From assembly GCA_021780075.1 (NCBI GenBank), contig JAJXZL010000023.1, positions 47,289 to 111,288 of the forward strand: DNA of 64,000 bases. The letters run 5' to 3'. This DNA is from Acidobacteriota bacterium. GTDB taxonomy: Bacteria > Acidobacteriota > Terriglobia > Terriglobales > Acidobacteriaceae. Of this stretch, positions 61,673-64,000 are shown one piece after another. Every line of letters begins with the position of its first letter. Position 1 is the first letter of the stretch. The translations under genes and the position numbers were made by a program. The notes under the pieces are model-generated. The model worked only from the letters and a program-made list of their open reading frames with translations. It was not told where the DNA came from and made no database searches.

Positions 61673-63028
61673 CTAGAAGATGTACCGGATAAGCAAGTAC
61701 GAAGTGTCGTTGTCAGAGGCATTGCGGCCGCTGCCGTCATAGTTTGTCGAACCGCCATTGAAGCGGTTATAGCCGTTGTATTGAAATGAGATATCGACGT
61801 TCTGCACCGGCCAGTATGAGAAGTTGCCCGAGATGCCCTCGCTCCTCGGACTGCCATTTGCACTTCCCGAAACAGAGGCTGGAGCATACAACGTGGTATC
61901 CGCGGTACCGGAGGTGAGGAACCATCCAACGGTTCCCGAGATACGGTTGCCGTAGTGGTATTCAACGTTTGCATTGGCAGTGTTGAGATGATGGCTGCCC
62001 GGTGAAGCACTTCCAGCCTGAACACTCCCATCTAGAGTGGAATTCTCACGCAGGTAGGTGCCACGGACGGAGAGCACATCGCGGCCGATGGTCCGGTCAT
62101 ACTCGAAATCTGTGCCAAAGTCCGTGTAGTCGTCGGTGGGGCCGGTGATGGCGCCAGGGAATGAAGACATATGCATGCCGTAGAGGCCGGCTTCAAAGAC
62201 GTTTATCCTTCCGCTCTCCTGATAAGCAACTCGCCAATAAGGAGCAAGGCCGCTGATGTTGTAGCTTGCACCAGTCCCTGAGTTGGGCTGTGGCGAGCCC
62301 ATGTGATCCGAACGGTAGAGGGTCACGGCCCCATAGAGGTGGTTGTCCCACATCGTGTAGCCGCCAAAGCCTGCCACATCCTGCGCAAGCGCGCCCTGCA
62401 GGATCGCCGACGCAGCAGGAGTTGGTGACGAGTCGGGAGCAACGAAGGGATATCCCCAACCAGGCAAGGTCATCCAGACATCTTCCAGGGTTGGATTGTT
62501 ATTCATCATCAAACCGTAGATCAGGTCCTTGCCATTGACTTTGGTCTTCTTGGCAAACCGGATATCCGTGTTATCCATGCCGAAATGGTCATCCTGCGCG
62601 TTGTACGTAACCTGAAGAAAGCTGCCCAGGTGATCAGCCCATGCACCGGCCAAGAAAAGTGAGATATCCTGCGGAAATTCGAAGCTCGCATTCTGACTGC
62701 CTGGCTGAGCCTTCCTGGTGCTCGTCATTGACGTCTCAAACCATGCACCCAGGGGCAGGTTCTGAAGCATCTCGAGTCCCGGCCGCCGCTTGTCCGGAGT
62801 GGGCGCAGGCACCGTGCTGTTATCCATCTTTTGTGTGTAGGCAAGCAGCTTGAAGAGGCGCCCGGCCGGATTCAACTCCGGTGGATTGTAGTGGCAGCCG
62901 CTACATGCAAGTCCTGTCTGTCGCGCATAGCTCGGCAGCGCTGTCGCGCTGCGAGACGATGCAAAAATGAATGCCGATAGCATGGCAACTGTGAGTAGGT
63001 TGCCTTTTCTCCACGGCAGGTGTTTCAT
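61673..63028 (-). CDS. Predicted outer-membrane beta-barrel with N-terminal haem motif
   Basis: 451 residues. A signal peptide ends at about 30 (SATALP); a single haem c motif CSGCH (42-46) follows with the downstream ligand region YNPPELNPAGRLFKLLAY. The remaining 380 residues alternate polar and aromatic segments typical of a beta-barrel, for example TMWDNHLYGAVTLYRSD and NVEYHYGNRISGTVGWF, and end in a terminal Phe (SYLLIRYIF). This suggests a porin-like outer-membrane protein with a haem domain, possibly in electron transfer across the outer membrane. AAGGAGG precedes ATG 63028. Family not recognised beyond this. Confidence 0.7.
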   Translation of the reverse strand: MKHLPWRKGNLLTVAMLSAFIFASSRSATALPSYARQTGLACSGCHYNPPELNPAGRLFKLLAYTQKMDNSTVPAPTPDKRRPGLEMLQNLPLGAWFETSMTSTRKAQPGSQNASFEFPQDISLFLAGAWADHLGSFLQVTYNAQDDHFGMDNTDIRFAKKTKVNGKDLIYGLMMNNNPTLEDVWMTLPGWGYPFVAPDSSPTPAASAILQGALAQDVAGFGGYTMWDNHLYGAVTLYRSDHMGSPQPNSGTGASYNISGLAPYWRVAYQESGRINVFEAGLYGMHMSSFPGAITGPTDDYTDFGTDFEYDRTIGRDVLSVRGTYLRENSTLDGSVQAGSASPGSHHLNTANANVEYHYGNRISGTVGWFLTSGTADTTLYAPASVSGSANGSPRSEGISGNFSYWPVQNVDISFQYNGYNRFNGGSTNYDGSGRNASDNDTSYLLIRYIF

Positions 63029-63209
63029 ACAGCCTCCTTAAGAGCAAAATGTTGTTATGAAGTAAAATGTTGGAACTACGCAGCGGCGCCGCAGAAACCA
63101 GTATCTGACTGCGGACGCCGTGCGATACGTGAATGGAAGTCTGCATGAAAGGGCTGGGGGACTGTCGCTTTCCGGCTTCCACGCCGCGAGAGTTTCTCTC
63201 TCTCGCAGG

Positions 63210-63941
63210 CTAATGCTTTGCATACACAACCCCTGGCGCCACATAGGGCGGATCGGAAACAAGGCGGATGTAGGCAATCACTGCCTGGACCTCTGCCTTA
63301 TTCAGCGTCCACTGATACGGCGGCATCAGAGCCGACCGGTTCATCGCGGGACCGCCGTGCTCGATGATGTTTGCCAGGTCGGTCTCGGAGAGCTTGTTGT
63401 AGATCTCGCCGTTTGTAAACGAATGCGGTTTCACTGCGAGGTTGTCGTAGTTCGACACCTGCTCGGCAGTTGATTCGGAATTGTGGCAGCGCGAGCAGTA
63501 CTTGTCGTTCACTCCGTGACCTACTTCCTGCTGGTACCCGGCCGCATATTCAGCTACCGAGAGAGTGAACGTTTTTCCATGGGCATCCTGCGAGGATGCC
63601 GTCAATTCGTATCTGCTCGCGATTCCTGCAAGCGTGACATTGATGGTCGCTTGTCCGTTGTCGTCTGTGAGCACCTGTGCCGGATCGAAGACAACACCTC
63701 GTGCGCCGGTAAGTTCCACCTTGGCGCCCGTCACGGCATTGCCCTGATCGTCGTTTACCTGCAACACCAACGGCTGCGCGAGCCGGGAACCAACAAATCC
63801 CAGCTGCTTATCGCCGCTGACCACAACGATGGCGGTTCCAGTCGCCTTTGCCTTAAGCCCCGGAGCAGATGCTTTCCGGTGCATGCAGCCGGTACACATT
63901 GCGACAGCGAGCATTCCGGTGAGCCATGGATTCGCTTTCAT
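63210..63941 (-). CDS. Cytochrome c with N-terminal Ig-like domain, lipoprotein-like
   Basis: 243 residues. The N-terminus MKANPWLTGMLAVAMCTGC has a hydrophobic stretch ending in a Cys that may be lipidated. An Ig-like beta-sandwich (about 35-130, KVELTGARGVVFDPAQVLTDDNGQA) resembles bacterial Ig-like repeats. The cytochrome c domain follows with CSRCH (149-153) and a Met ligand candidate in SALMPPYQW. The ATG (63941) overlaps the upstream stop by one base (TGATG), so it is coupled to a partial cytochrome gene at the window edge. The likely role is periplasmic or surface electron transfer. A linker-domain role in docking is inference. Confidence 0.78.
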   Translation of the reverse strand: MKANPWLTGMLAVAMCTGCMHRKASAPGLKAKATGTAIVVVSGDKQLGFVGSRLAQPLVLQVNDDQGNAVTGAKVELTGARGVVFDPAQVLTDDNGQATINVTLAGIASRYELTASSQDAHGKTFTLSVAEYAAGYQQEVGHGVNDKYCSRCHNSESTAEQVSNYDNLAVKPHSFTNGEIYNKLSETDLANIIEHGGPAMNRSALMPPYQWTLNKAEVQAVIAYIRLVSDPPYVAPGVVYAKH

Positions 63942-64000
63942 CACTTCGCCCCCTGTCCGGCGCCGGTCTTCTGCGCCATGAGGAATGCCGTCAGCGCACG
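63941..64000 (-). CDS. 3' end of an upstream gene, probably a cytochrome c (cut by window edge)
   Basis: Only 19 codons are visible, reading RALTAFLMAQKTGAGQGAK then stop. The helix-like ALTAFLMAQ resembles the C-terminal helix of cytochrome c, and the gene is translationally coupled to the downstream cytochrome by a TGATG overlap. The identification is weak because so little is seen. Confidence 0.45.
   Translation of the reverse strand, partial: RALTAFLMAQKTGAGQGAK

Noticed and set aside
1..64000. CRISPR array, tRNA or rRNA genes
   Set aside because: No regularly spaced identical repeats with variable spacers, and no tRNA T-arm or rRNA signature was found by eye. The 21-bp tandem units at 19506-19568 have no spacers.

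Overview
The window looks like a chromosomal segment of a Gram-negative Acidobacteriota, most likely subdivision 1 (Terriglobia/Acidobacteriaceae). This rests on content, not on a database match: a VWFA-related protein of the acidobacterial type, a very large Oar-like TonB-dependent receptor with an N-terminal carboxypeptidase-regulatory domain, three tandem CRTAC1 (FG-GAP/VCBS plus ASPIC/UnbV) proteins, secreted TPR proteins, LpxB, and GC-rich coding sequence that throws up many long antisense shadow ORFs. No tRNA, rRNA, CRISPR array or intact mobile element was found. One structural RNA, RNase P RNA, is clear.

Left part (1-7.4 kb): a sugar-catabolism group with altronate dehydratase (cut by the left edge), a GH39-like secreted glycosidase, L-rhamnose mutarotase and an AraA/FucI-like isomerase, followed by an aquaglyceroporin, a purine nucleoside permease-family protein and an isoaspartyl peptidase/asparaginase. 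From 7.4 to 9.7 kb lies a gene-poor, repeat-rich patch: a G-run tract, a small secreted orphan protein, and a RAYT-type transposase broken by an in-frame TAG and flanked by inverted palindromes.

Middle (9.7-33.5 kb): housekeeping genes. They include a carboxy-terminal protease, a SurA-like chaperone with a lysine-rich tail, a YhaM-like nuclease, a GNAT protein, an ArnT-like glycosyltransferase, ylxP-rbfA-nrnA, a YkgJ-type protein, lipB next to a dihydrolipoamide acyltransferase, an MFS transporter, rnpB, dut, DAHP synthase, a methyltransferase, a VWA protein, lpxB and an M1-like protein that has lost its zinc ligands. Three copies of a ~100 bp dispersed palindromic repeat sit between these genes.

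Right part (33.7-60.7 kb): rlpA and a GH24 lysozyme are followed by what I read as a glycan-utilisation locus. It holds a LacI-family regulator, a GH38 alpha-mannosidase, a ROK sugar kinase, a threonine aldolase, three CRTAC1 proteins, the TonB-dependent receptor, two TPR proteins, a GH3 beta-glycosidase and a second GH38-like enzyme. A 14-bp operator with consensus TGGAAACGATACCA occurs upstream of the mannosidase, the kinase, the receptor (two sites) and GH3, which ties the locus into one probable LacI regulon.

The right edge (60.9-64 kb) is a cluster of secreted c-type cytochromes, including a predicted outer-membrane beta-barrel with an N-terminal haem motif. It may be a trans-envelope electron-transfer module.
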